From Mucilaginibacter flavus (GTDB taxonomy: Bacteria > Bacteroidota > Bacteroidia > Sphingobacteriales > Sphingobacteriaceae), in the NCBI RefSeq assembly GCF_030409315.1, contig NZ_JAUFPS010000028.1, positions 372,001-436,000 of the forward strand: DNA of 64,000 nt, read 5' to 3'. The notes below the pieces were generated by a model, which worked only from the letters and a program-made list of their open reading frames with translations, did no database searches and was not told the DNA's origin. The position numbers and the translations under genes are program-made. This document shows, piece by piece, positions 56,561 to 64,000 of this stretch (position 1 is the stretch's first letter; every line of letters starts with the position of its first letter).

Positions 56561-58357
56561 TTAAGGGCGATGTTCCTGTTGTTTTTGCTGCTCCTGCTGT
56601 TGGCGTTGCTGTTGTTGCTGTCTTTGGGCCTGCTGTTGCTGCTGCCTTTGCGCCTGCTGAGCTTGTTGTTGCTGCTGCCTTTGTGCCTGCTGTTGCTGTT
56701 GGGCTTGCTGCTGTTGCTGCTGCCTTTGCGCCTGCTGAGCCTGTTGCTGCTGTTGCCTTTGGGCTTCCTGCTGTTGCTGGCGTTGCTGCTGAGCTTGTTG
56801 CTGTTGCTGCTGACGTTGCGCCTGCTGAGCCTGTTGCTGCTGTTGCCTTTGCGCCTCCTGCTGTTGCTGGCGTTGCTGCTGGGCTTGTTGCTGTTGCTGC
56901 TGACGTTGCGCCTGCTGAGCCTGTTGCTGCTGTTGCCTTTGAGCCTCCTGCTGTTGTTGGCGTTGCTGCTGAGCTTGTTGCTGTTGCTGCTGACGTTGCG
57001 CCTGCTGAGCCTGTTGTTGCTGTTGCCTTTGTGCCTCCTGCTGTTGTTGACGTTGCTGCTGAACTTGTTGCTGTTGCTGCTGACGTTGCACCTGCTGGGC
57101 TTGTTGTTGCTGTTGCCTTTGCGCCTCCTGCTGTTGTTGACGTTGCTGCTGAGCTTGTTGCTGTTGCTGCTGACGTTGCACCTGCTGAGACTGCTGTTGT
57201 TTTTGGGCCTCCTGCTGTTGCTGACGTTGCTGAACAGCCTGATTTTGCTGTTGTTGACGTTGCGCCTGCTGAGGCTGTTGCTGCTGCTGACGTTGTTGAA
57301 CAGTCTGGTTTTGCTGTTGCTGAGGCTGCACCTGTTGAGACTGCTGCTGGCCTGGTTGCCCATTCGGTCTTACATTCGGTTGTCCCGGCCTGTTAGGCTG
57401 TTGTTGTGCAGGGTTTGTGGCAGGTGCGTTATTATTAACCCTTACAAATTTGGTATCGTTGCTTTTAGCTATTTGTGCTAACCTTGCCGCGTTGTTACGG
57501 TTTACTGTAGCCTGGCCACCTGCACGATTGGCTATCCCCTGGTTAGGGTTGGCATTGCGGTATTCGGCCGCGTTAACAACTCTTGCCGGCCTTGCGTCTG
57601 GTGCTTTTTGAATTTGGGGACGATAAATATTTACCGTATTGTTTACAACCCTGCCGCCACCATTAGGCCTGCTGGAGTTGTTTACCCTGTAAACCTGTAT
57701 ATTATTATTGCGGGTAACATTCCTTATCTCGGTTATTCTCGGGCCTGCTACATATGTACGATTGTTGTACACGTAGGTGTTGTTTATAACTGTGGTTTGA
57801 TGAATGATGTTTACCACCCTGGTGTGCGGCACATAGTAGTTATAAATATTGGGGCTTGCTATATAGGCTTGCGGCGCGCAGGTCCAGTAAGAATCTGGTA
57901 CGCGATAGCCGCTACCTAAAGATATGCTGAAGCTGATGCCTGGCATTAAAGGTGCCCAGCCGTAATAGCCGCCACCATGACGCCAGTTAACCCAAGCCGG
58001 TGCCCATTCATGGCCTGGTACCCATTCCCATCCGTAATAATCATCATAACGCCACCTGCCGTAATGGAAAGGAGCCCAGCCCCAATCGTAATCAGATACC
58101 CAGGTATTGCCATAATCTGTAACTACCCAGTGACCGCGTGTGGCATATGGCCTAAAACCATCCTCAACATCGGGCACCCAAACGTTGCCATATTGGTCGT
58201 CACTTACCCAGGTACCATAAGGCGAAAGCTGATCGTAAAACTCCTGGTCGGATACGTAGCCCCCTTCCTGGGCCTTACTTATATTTGGCGCGGCAAGCAT
58301 TATCAAAAATGCTATGAAGCTTATACCGCAAATTCTATTTATATATTTCATTTTCAT
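56561..58357 (-). CDS. Exported YxWGxW-type protein with a very long Gln-rich repeat tail
   Basis: 598 residues. A signal peptide (ICGISFIAFLIMLAAPNISKA-Q) is followed by a Trp/Tyr/Gly-rich domain (residues 35-140) with repeated YG-x-W-V-x-D, WGWAPFHYGRW and YGWEWVPGHEW motifs, typical of DUF6600/YXWGXW proteins. An Asn-rich linker follows (140-330). From about 330 to the end the chain is almost only Q with R, A, E and V, built on a 30-residue repeat. It is secreted or outer-membrane associated, function unknown. ATG at 58351 is an alternative start. The tail length is likely to vary between strains. Confidence 0.88.
   Translation of the reverse strand: MKMKYINRICGISFIAFLIMLAAPNISKAQEGGYVSDQEFYDQLSPYGTWVSDDQYGNVWVPDVEDGFRPYATRGHWVVTDYGNTWVSDYDWGWAPFHYGRWRYDDYYGWEWVPGHEWAPAWVNWRHGGGYYGWAPLMPGISFSISLGSGYRVPDSYWTCAPQAYIASPNIYNYYVPHTRVVNIIHQTTVINNTYVYNNRTYVAGPRITEIRNVTRNNNIQVYRVNNSSRPNGGGRVVNNTVNIYRPQIQKAPDARPARVVNAAEYRNANPNQGIANRAGGQATVNRNNAARLAQIAKSNDTKFVRVNNNAPATNPAQQQPNRPGQPNVRPNGQPGQQQSQQVQPQQQQNQTVQQRQQQQQPQQAQRQQQQNQAVQQRQQQQEAQKQQQSQQVQRQQQQQQAQQQRQQQQEAQRQQQQQAQQVQRQQQQQQVQQQRQQQQEAQRQQQQQAQQAQRQQQQQQAQQQRQQQQEAQRQQQQQAQQAQRQQQQQQAQQQRQQQQEAQRQQQQQAQQAQRQQQQQQAQQQRQQQQEAQRQQQQQAQQAQRQQQQQQAQQQQQAQRQQQQQAQQAQRQQQQQAQRQQQQQRQQQEQQKQQEHRP
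56731..57180. repeat. Five exact-period 90-bp tandem repeats
   Basis: Copies begin at 56731, 56821, 56911, 57001 and 57091, each opening CCTGCTGAGC or a one-base variant. A degenerate sixth starts at 57181, and broken copies lie on the left side. They encode a 30-residue unit of mostly Gln (CAG/CAA) on the minus strand. The lack of stops in other frames explains the long Leu-, Ala- and Ser-rich shadow frames. Confidence 0.93.
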
Positions 58358-58541
58358 GAGGTTTTAAATGGTTGCTTAATACAACTATGACCAAGCAAAG
58401 TATAAATCGTTTAAATCAAAAATTGTTTTATTGGGTTGATAATGTTTTAGTGCGGTTTTGCAGCGGCAATAATACCATTTATTACAGGCAACCGCTTTCA
58501 ACATCTTCATACAAAGAAAGATTTTCAATGAGCACACAACA

Positions 58542-58659
58542 GGTAGCCGCCATGCGGCATCTCGTCTGCTCTATTTATTTCTACAAACCGGTAGCCGCCA
58601 TGCGGCATCGAATATTTGATAAAACAAAATTGCCGCATGGCGGCTATCTATTTGTAGAA
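58542..58659. repeat. REP-like palindrome array (three copies)
   Basis: GGTAGCCGCCATGCGGCAT occurs at 58542-58560 and 58590-58608, and inverted at 58631-58648. Each copy is itself a small palindrome (GCCGC-AT-GCGGC). Copies two and three, with the flank TTCTACAAA, form a 29-bp stem between 58579-58607 and 58631-58659. Another short palindrome (GCTCCGTAGGAGC) follows at about 58680. The rest of 58358-58802 shows no gene. Confidence 0.85.
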
Positions 58660-58802
58660 CAAATATTTTCTTTTTTTTTGCTCCGTAGGAGCTACCTTTT
58701 ACCACGCAAATCTTTAAAAGCGATTTATCTGCCATTTATTAACACTTTATAACGCTCTGTTATTTTTTTAATAATTTTACTTTTTGTAAAGCATTTATAG
58801 CT

Positions 58803-59765
58803 ATGAGCACAGTAAATATCCCCAGACTTGATCTGAATGATTATATCAATGGCAGCGCTGCCGATAGGAAACAATTTTCTGATAAAATTGGCGAGGCCTT
58901 TAACCAAACAGGTTTTGTAACCATCACCAACCATGGCTTAAGCAAGCAATTGATTGATGATTTATACAACCAGGTTAAAACCCTGTTTGCCCTGCCCGAT
59001 GATGTAAAGCAAAAATATGAGATCCCCGGCCTGGCCGGCCAGCGTGGGTACACCGGTAAAGGAAAAGAAACAGCCAAGGGTTTCAAAACCCCCGATTTGA
59101 AAGAGTTTTGGCAAATTGGCCAAACCGTAACAGACGGCGCGGTTATTAAAGATCAATACCCGGATAATGTAGTGGTTGATGAACTTCCTGCCTTTAACAC
59201 TACCACCCTTGAAGTTTATAAAAAGTTAGAGGATGCCGGCAAACACCTGTTGCAGGCGATCTCGATATATTTAAACCTGCCCGAAAATTATTTTGACGAT
59301 AAGGTACATAACGGTAACTCTATCTTGCGTACACTGCACTATTTCCCGATAACAGACCCCGATTCTGTACCGGATGATGCCGTACGTGCCGGCGCTCATG
59401 AGGATATTAACCTGATCACCCTACTTATTGGTGCAAGTGCCGATGGTCTTGAACTGCTAACCCGCGAAGGTACCTGGTTCCCGGTAAAAGCCCATGGCGA
59501 AGATCTGGTAGTAAACGTTGGCGATATGCTGCAACGCTTAACCAACAACAAACTAAAATCAACCACCCACCGCGTAGTTAACCCACCGCGTGAGCTGATG
59601 AAATATTCCCGTTTTTCGGTACCGTTTTTCCTGCACCCAAAATCGGGTATGGATTTAACAAGCCTGCCATCATGCATTGATGCCGAGCACCCAAAATTGT
59701 ATACAGATATTACGGCAGGGGAGTATCTTGACGAGCGTTTGAGAGAAATTGGATTAAAGATGTAA
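58803..59765 (+). CDS. Isopenicillin-N-synthase family Fe(II)/2-oxoglutarate oxygenase
   Basis: 320 residues. The N-terminal DIOX_N domain is INGSAADRKQFSDKIGEAFNQTGFVTITNHG. The catalytic beta-helix has AGAHEDINLITLLIG (His and Asp ligands of HxD near 198-200), STTHRVVNP (distal His), and YSRFSVPFFLHP (RxS for 2-oxoglutarate). All ligands are present. The substrate is unknown; this branch includes small-molecule hydroxylases. The first ATG at 58803 is clear. A duplicated trace of its 3' end lies at 59841-59880. Confidence 0.92.
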   Translation: MSTVNIPRLDLNDYINGSAADRKQFSDKIGEAFNQTGFVTITNHGLSKQLIDDLYNQVKTLFALPDDVKQKYEIPGLAGQRGYTGKGKETAKGFKTPDLKEFWQIGQTVTDGAVIKDQYPDNVVVDELPAFNTTTLEVYKKLEDAGKHLLQAISIYLNLPENYFDDKVHNGNSILRTLHYFPITDPDSVPDDAVRAGAHEDINLITLLIGASADGLELLTREGTWFPVKAHGEDLVVNVGDMLQRLTNNKLKSTTHRVVNPPRELMKYSRFSVPFFLHPKSGMDLTSLPSCIDAEHPKLYTDITAGEYLDERLREIGLKM

Positions 59766-59802
59766 ATCTGCTATCTACTTTGTATGGCAAGTTGTAAATT
59801 CC

Positions 59803-59835
59803 AGACTTACGAAGTTTTAAAAACTTCGTAAGTCT
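59803..59835. repeat. Perfect 16-bp palindrome after the oxygenase gene
   Basis: AGACTTACGAAGTTTT (59803-59818) is repeated inversely at 59820-59835 with a 1-nt centre. It may act as a terminator on folding with a larger loop, but no T-run follows, so it looks more like a dispersed palindrome. Confidence 0.75.
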
Positions 59836-59888
59836 TTCGGCGATATACCTTGACGAACAGGTGGAAAATTGGCTTGAAGAAATACAAC

Positions 59889-59920
59889 AAATCCCTTTAT
59901 ATTTTTTTATAAAGGGATTT
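59889..59920. terminator. Bidirectional terminator
   Basis: AAATCCCTTTATA (59889-59901) pairs with TATAAAGGGATTT (59908-59920) around TTTTTT, followed by T. It separates the oxygenase gene from the converging MFS gene. Confidence 0.82.
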
Positions 59921-59935
59921 TTTATTACTGATAAT

Positions 59936-61177
59936 TTAGCGGCTCGTAAACGATGTTTTTCGCATCATCAAGGTTTCACTCGCCTGCCTTTTTTTATACA
60001 AAATAAATACTTCGGTGGCTACCAGGCCTATCGCGCCTTCAATGCCAACAGCCATTCTTGGCCCCAGTTCATTAGCCAGCCAGCCTACCATTAAGCTACC
60101 AACCGGAATCATTCCCTGGTAAGCCATTACGTAGTAGCTGATTGCCCTTGCGCGCATTGCCGGGATAGCGTGGGTTTGAATATAGGTGTTAATGGCGGAT
60201 GTTTGCGCCATCATGCCCAAACCGGTAAAACTCATAAACACCAAAGCGAACGGCAATCTACCTGCATAAGCTACCATCAATACACTCGCCCCAAAAACCA
60301 ATCCGGCAGTTATAATAATCTTCACCAGGTTTTTGCTGGTTTTTAAATTGGCCAGATAAATGGCGCTTACTACCGAGCCAATGCCCGCCGCGCTTTCAAA
60401 CCAGCTGAATGTTTTAGCATCGCCATTAAAAATATCTTTGGCAAAAATGGGCATCAGGGTATTAAAGGGGATAACAAATAAACTGCTGATGGTAAGCATC
60501 AGGATCAGGCTGCTCAGGTCGCGGTCGCCAGATACATATTTAAAGCCGTCTTGTAGTTCGGTCCAGATGCCTTTTTGTGGTTTGCCTACTACGGTTGTAT
60601 TCAGCTTCATCATAAACAAACAGGCCAGTACCGGCACGTAGCTTAAAAAATTCCCGAAGAAACAAAAATCTTCGCCAAAGGTGCTCAGAATGATACCCGC
60701 AACTGCCGGACCGGCTATGCGTGCAAAGTTGGTCATGGTAGAGTTTAAGGCGATGGCGTTAGGCAAATCGACCTTGTCATCAATCATTTCAACCATGATA
60801 GATTGACGGCAGGTAACGTCAAAAGCATTGATAATGCCCTGCACCAGGCTTAAGCCAATAATGGCCGGGATGTTATAAAACTTAAACAATATTAAAAAAG
60901 CCAGCGCGCCGGCCTGCAGCATAGATACTACTTGTGTAATAACCAGTATACGGTAACGGTTATGCCTGTCAACAATACTACCGGCGTATGGTGCCAGTAT
61001 CAGTGAGGGGATTAAGCTAACAAAACTAACTATCCCTAATAAAACGGCCGAACCGGTAAGCCTGTAAACCAGCCAGCTTACTGCTGTTTTTTGCATCCAG
61101 GTGCCAATGAGGGAGATGGACTGACCGTAAAAAAACAGCTTGAAATTACGGTATTTTAAAGAGCGGAAAATGTTCAT
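59936..61177 (-). CDS. MFS exporter (EntS/MFS_3 type)
   Basis: 413 residues with twelve membrane helices. It begins MNIFRSLKYRNFKLFFYGQSISLIGTWMQ, a pattern of MFS_3 transporters. Then come LAPYAGSIVDRHNRYRIL (motif A) and RQSIMVEMIDDKVDLPNAIALNS. This group includes siderophore and drug exporters such as EntS. It is divergent from a LysR regulator 143 bp away, which is the likely controller. The cargo is unknown. Confidence 0.9.
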   Translation of the reverse strand: MNIFRSLKYRNFKLFFYGQSISLIGTWMQKTAVSWLVYRLTGSAVLLGIVSFVSLIPSLILAPYAGSIVDRHNRYRILVITQVVSMLQAGALAFLILFKFYNIPAIIGLSLVQGIINAFDVTCRQSIMVEMIDDKVDLPNAIALNSTMTNFARIAGPAVAGIILSTFGEDFCFFGNFLSYVPVLACLFMMKLNTTVVGKPQKGIWTELQDGFKYVSGDRDLSSLILMLTISSLFVIPFNTLMPIFAKDIFNGDAKTFSWFESAAGIGSVVSAIYLANLKTSKNLVKIIITAGLVFGASVLMVAYAGRLPFALVFMSFTGLGMMAQTSAINTYIQTHAIPAMRARAISYYVMAYQGMIPVGSLMVGWLANELGPRMAVGIEGAIGLVATEVFILYKKRQASETLMMRKTSFTSR

Positions 61178-61265
61178 TTATGCATTCATATACAAAGCAG
61201 TTTCAGGGGAGATCTTAATGTAAGACTATTGAAATTGTTTCTGATGCAAATATCGGCCACAATGA

Positions 61266-61273
61266 TATATTTG
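61266..61273 (+). promoter_or_regulatory. -7 element (TATATTTG) of the LysR gene
   Basis: TATATTTG fits TAnnTTTG, 47 bp upstream of the ATG. No -33 box is seen at the right distance; LysR proteins often activate weak promoters. Confidence 0.4.
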
Positions 61274-61320
61274 TAAAATAGATTGTTTTAATAGGGTTAA
61301 TAGATAAAACCGATTGATTT

Positions 61321-62199
61321 ATGGAACTAAGGCAATTGCAGTACTTTGTTAAGGCGGCCGAAACGATGAACTTCACCGAGGCCGCCGCCGCGGTGTTTAT
61401 TACCCAAAGCACACTATCGCAACAAATTAAACAGCTGGAAGAGGAACTGGGCATGTTATTGTTTGACAGGATTGGCAAACATGTGCGCATTACCGAGGCC
61501 GGGCATATATTTTTAGTACATGCCCGCAAAATTTTGGCGGCTGTGCAAAAGGGCAAGCAAGCCATCACCGAACTCAATAACGCGGCCACAGGCGAGCTAA
61601 ACATCGGTGTTTCTTACGCCTTTACCTCACTGCTGTTGCCGGCTCTTGTGCCATTCTCGACCAAGTACCCGGGCATCAAAATTTTTATCACCTACGGTAA
61701 TCCCGAGGACCTGGAGAAAAAACTGCGCCTGTCTGAACTGGATATGATGCTGGCCTTTCACAATGAATCTGACGATGAGGATCTGGAGATGCAGGGCCTT
61801 TTCAGCTCAAGTATTGTAATGGTGGTTGATAAAAACAATCCCCTGGCAAAGCTCGATAAAATAAGCCTGAAAGATTTAGCCGCGCAGGACCTGGTATTAC
61901 CCGGTAAAGGTTTCAGCTCGCGCGAGTTTATCAATGAGCTGTTTTACAAAAACAAAATTGTACCCAATATTAAAATCGAGCTGAATGATGTGCACTCCCT
62001 GCTTTCGCTGGTGCAAAGCGGCCACTGGGCAACCATCCTTAACGAAAAAGCACTCATAGGCTGGAGCAATGTGGTAGCGGTGCCCATTATTGCCAAAGGC
62101 ATCAAAAGGCAATCATACATCCTGTGGCAAAAAGGAGTTTATCGCAAAAAAGCCGCTATTTTATTTATTGATGAATTAATGGCCGTTATGGGGCATTAA
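61321..62199 (+). CDS. LysR family transcriptional regulator
   Basis: 292 residues. The N-terminal winged helix is MELRQLQYFVKAAETMNFTEAAAAVFITQSTLSQQIKQLEEELG. The effector domain starts near 90 (TGELNIGVSYAFTSLLLPALV). It most resembles CynR/CatM-type regulators. It is divergent from the MFS exporter, the typical arrangement for control of the neighbouring gene with a co-inducer. The CPBP gene follows after 35 bp and may be co-transcribed. Confidence 0.94.
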   Translation: MELRQLQYFVKAAETMNFTEAAAAVFITQSTLSQQIKQLEEELGMLLFDRIGKHVRITEAGHIFLVHARKILAAVQKGKQAITELNNAATGELNIGVSYAFTSLLLPALVPFSTKYPGIKIFITYGNPEDLEKKLRLSELDMMLAFHNESDDEDLEMQGLFSSSIVMVVDKNNPLAKLDKISLKDLAAQDLVLPGKGFSSREFINELFYKNKIVPNIKIELNDVHSLLSLVQSGHWATILNEKALIGWSNVVAVPIIAKGIKRQSYILWQKGVYRKKAAILFIDELMAVMGH

Positions 62200-62234
62200 A
62201 AACTTAAATTGCTAAAGTAAAATCTGCCGAACCG

Positions 62235-62924
62235 ATGATCACTATTTTAAAAGAAAAGGAGCACGATACTGTATTAAAAGGACTCATCCTTACCGTTATC
62301 ATGATGATGGGTTTCACTGCCATTTCAAAGGTTTTCTCTATATATACTGCCTCACTTTTGTCAATAGATACCCGTTTTTTTGTTTCGCGGATGTTTTTCT
62401 GGGCCTATTTTGCAGCTATTTATTTGTATGTGGTGATCAGGGAAAAACAATCCTTGCTATTATGGCCGGAAAACAAATACGGTACCGGCTTTTATATCCT
62501 GTCGGTTATATTAATATTATTAGTGGTTATCATAGGTGCCGCTGTAGCTGCAGTTGTTTTAAAATCGATGGGGCTGCTTAAACAAAGCAGGGCTTTGCCG
62601 TTAATGCTTCATATGAATACGCCGGTAAAGTTATTAGGCATAATAACGGCCGGCTTTTTAGAGGAATTTATTTTTAGGGGATACATGATGCCGCGGCTGC
62701 AGCTGTTTTTTAAAAGCCATCATTTACCTATAATTATCTCATCCATTGTATTTGGTTTATTGCATGTAGGATATGGCACTGTTGTTAACGTGGTTGTACC
62801 TGTTATTATTGGGCTGGTGTTTGGCTATCATTACCAGCAATACCGCAATATTAAAATATTGATCATTTGCCATTTGCTGATAGATTTGAACGCGTTGTTT
62901 ACGCCGTTGCTTGTAAAGCATTAA
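62235..62924 (+). CDS. CPBP family intramembrane metalloprotease
   Basis: 229 residues with about six membrane helices. The catalytic motifs are EEFIFRGYMMPRLQ (EExxxR, near 138-151), FGLLHVGYG (His near 174), and HLLIDLNALF (His/D near 216). This is the Rce1/CAAX protease-like fold in the membrane. Substrates are unknown. It lies directly downstream of the LysR gene. No regulated partner is visible. The intergenic stretch 62925-63180 after it has only weak remnants of the CGTCATTGCGA repeat (CGCAATGACG at 63126-63135). Confidence 0.9.
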   Translation: MITILKEKEHDTVLKGLILTVIMMMGFTAISKVFSIYTASLLSIDTRFFVSRMFFWAYFAAIYLYVVIREKQSLLLWPENKYGTGFYILSVILILLVVIIGAAVAAVVLKSMGLLKQSRALPLMLHMNTPVKLLGIITAGFLEEFIFRGYMMPRLQLFFKSHHLPIIISSIVFGLLHVGYGTVVNVVVPVIIGLVFGYHYQQYRNIKILIICHLLIDLNALFTPLLVKH

Positions 62925-63180
62925 AATGTCGAAAATATACTTTACATCCTTCGTATCAACCCGTAGCAAGTTGTAAAATGGAAGTTAATCCGAAATAAGC
63001 TCGGAATGACACCGGGCTTTAAAGCGATTGTCAGTTCAATTTTCACGGCCTGCGGATGTATTACGGTAATAGCTGTTCAATAAATCAAATCATCCCATTT
63101 TACAGGCAGGGTTAACCTAATTTCGCAATGACGCTCCTGTTTGTTATTAACGGTTTCTTAGCTTTTTTAAATACAAGCTT

Positions 63181-64000
63181 TTACTTACAATATTTAGCAA
63201 GGTTATCTGGCGCCAGTTTATTACCCAGTTCGGCAGCCTTTTTAAAATCGGCGCAGGCCCCCGCGTCGTCATTTAATAAATGTTTGGCATAGCCGCGGTT
63301 GTTGTAAGCATCATCATATTTAGAGTCAAGGGCAATGGCTTTGGTATAATCTTCAACGGCTCCTTTGTAATCTTCCAGTTTTCTTTTGGCTAAAGCGCGG
63401 TTATAATAGGCATCGGTATATTTGGCCTCGATAGTAAGGGCCTGGGTATAATCTGCAATGGCGCTTTTGTAATCGTCCAAATCCAGCTTGCTGTTGCCGC
63501 GTTTAAAGTAGCCGTCGGCATCTTTAGGGTTCAGTTTGATGTATGACGTGTAATCGTCAACGGCTTCGCTGTAATCGTTTATTTTATCATTAACCAGCCC
63601 GCGGTTATAATACGCCGCCGAGTATTTAGGATCAAGTGCTAATGCCTTGTTGTTATCTTCCTTGGCACCCATCAAATCGTCCATATCCAGCTTGGCCAGC
63701 CCGCGGCCGTTATAACCGTCGGGGTCTTTGGGCGATAGTTTGATGTAGTGTGTATAATCGTCAATGGCTCCGCGGTAATCTTCTAATTTTCTTTTTAGCG
63801 CGGCACGGCTGTACCAGCCATCGGCGTAGGTGGGTTTAAGGATAATACTTTGATCAAAATCGGCCATGGCGCCTTTACTATCTTTCAAAATATTTTTAGC
63901 CAGCGCCCTGTTATAATAAGGGTCGGCGTCCTTAGGATCAATGGCTATGGCCTGGGTATAATCATCAATGGCACCCTGGTAATCTTCCAGGTGTTTTTTA
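63181..64000 (-). CDS. Tetratricopeptide repeat protein (5' end outside the window)
   Basis: The frame stays open from the stop at 63181 to the window end, so at least 273 residues are present and the start is missing; the ATG at 63888 is internal. It consists of about eight near-identical 34-residue TPR units, each like KLEDYKGAIDDYTKAI followed by A-L-D-P/K-Y and DAYYNRALAK. The pattern Y-N-R-G/A is typical of the TPR_1/Sel1-free group. The C-terminus ends in DDAGACADFKKAAELGNK. It is a protein-protein interaction scaffold; location unknown because the N-terminus is not seen. Confidence 0.9.
   Translation of the reverse strand, partial: KKHLEDYQGAIDDYTQAIAIDPKDADPYYNRALAKNILKDSKGAMADFDQSIILKPTYADGWYSRAALKRKLEDYRGAIDDYTHYIKLSPKDPDGYNGRGLAKLDMDDLMGAKEDNNKALALDPKYSAAYYNRGLVNDKINDYSEAVDDYTSYIKLNPKDADGYFKRGNSKLDLDDYKSAIADYTQALTIEAKYTDAYYNRALAKRKLEDYKGAVEDYTKAIALDSKYDDAYNNRGYAKHLLNDDAGACADFKKAAELGNKLAPDNLAKYCK

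Noticed and set aside
56570..57481. Long plus-strand frames over the Q-rich gene (Leu-rich, Ala/Val-rich) and a second minus-strand Ser/Asn-rich frame
   Set aside because: They exist only because the CAG/CAA-type repeat has no stop codons in other frames; composition is an artefact of the repeat, and they lack start context and domains.
58372..58752. 126-residue plus-strand frame
   Set aside because: It runs through the REP-like array, so its sequence is dictated by palindromes; low complexity and no start context.
63126..63135. Extra copy of the GIY-YIG-linked repeat
   Set aside because: Only 10 bp match (CGCAATGACG), too short to call a copy; mentioned as a possible remnant.

Overview
The window looks like a chromosome segment of a Sphingobacteriaceae-type member of the Bacteroidota, most like Mucilaginibacter or Pedobacter. 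The reasons are a SusC/TonB-type receptor with a carboxypeptidase-regulatory-like N-terminus, a NagB-LmbE fusion, MacB-like permeases, many TTTG-N19-TAnnTTTG type promoters (the Bacteroidota sigma-A consensus), almost no Shine-Dalgarno sequences, and numerous intergenic palindromes. The genus is inference; no rRNA is present. One tRNA (Val, anticodon UAC) lies at 53069-53143. I see no CRISPR array, prophage, integrase or classical IS transposase.

Layout. 1-1.4 kb: end of a glycan-related locus (glycosyltransferase-like proteins). 1.4-4.3 kb: TonB receptor with a small His/Cys protein, probably metal related. 4.4-5.6 kb: repeat-rich stretch with a GIY-YIG nuclease gene enclosed by 28-bp perfect inverted repeats. 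5.6-14.3 kb: housekeeping genes (type I asparaginase, TatD nuclease, two FKBP isomerases, DHH phosphoesterase, ndk, DciA-like protein, recF, SPW membrane protein) interrupted by two related ~160-bp palindromic elements. 14.8-23.5 kb: M16 peptidase, DUF2059 protein, and an amino-sugar block (NagX-like acyltransferase, NagB-LmbE fusion, AnmK), then a thioesterase. 23.8-25.5 kb: HxlR regulator divergent from an MBL hydrolase. 25.5-32.7 kb: a membrane-sensor/AraC/MacB-permease fusion and a three-gene histidine kinase/response regulator cluster. 33.4-41 kb: lipoprotein MBL hydrolase and a lipid-modification cluster (two SAM-dependent CFA-type enzymes, FAD oxidoreductase, DUF1365, esterase, lipoprotein). 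42.5-46.4 kb: a stress locus (below). 46.8-53.6 kb: membrane protein, secreted beta-repeat protein, TPR histidine kinase, PhyH dioxygenase, VOC protein, tRNA-Val. 54.3-58.4 kb: two Tat-exported ferritin-like proteins, thioredoxin, and a very Q-rich secreted protein built on a 90-bp tandem repeat. 58.5-64 kb: REP-like array, 2OG-Fe(II) oxygenase, MFS exporter divergent from a LysR regulator, CPBP protease, and a TPR protein cut by the window end.

Most interesting system. At 42.5-46.4 kb three promoters share TTGTAAGG-N15-CGACTAA with identical spacing: one in front of an ECF sigma factor/zinc anti-sigma operon, one in front of a small secreted Met/Lys-rich MxKDx-repeat peptide (10 Met in its last 42 residues), and one, divergent, in front of a DUF1223 thioredoxin-like protein followed by a cytochrome b and a YedY/MsrP-like molybdoenzyme. 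This reads as a self-regulated oxidant-defence regulon: a sacrificial methionine peptide in the periplasm plus a molybdenum methionine-sulfoxide reductase to regenerate it. It is analogous to the hypochlorite-scavenging SigF/MrpX/YedY system described in a proteobacterium, but with a cytoplasmic zinc anti-sigma and DUF1223. Function is inference; the promoter repeat and gene content are read directly.
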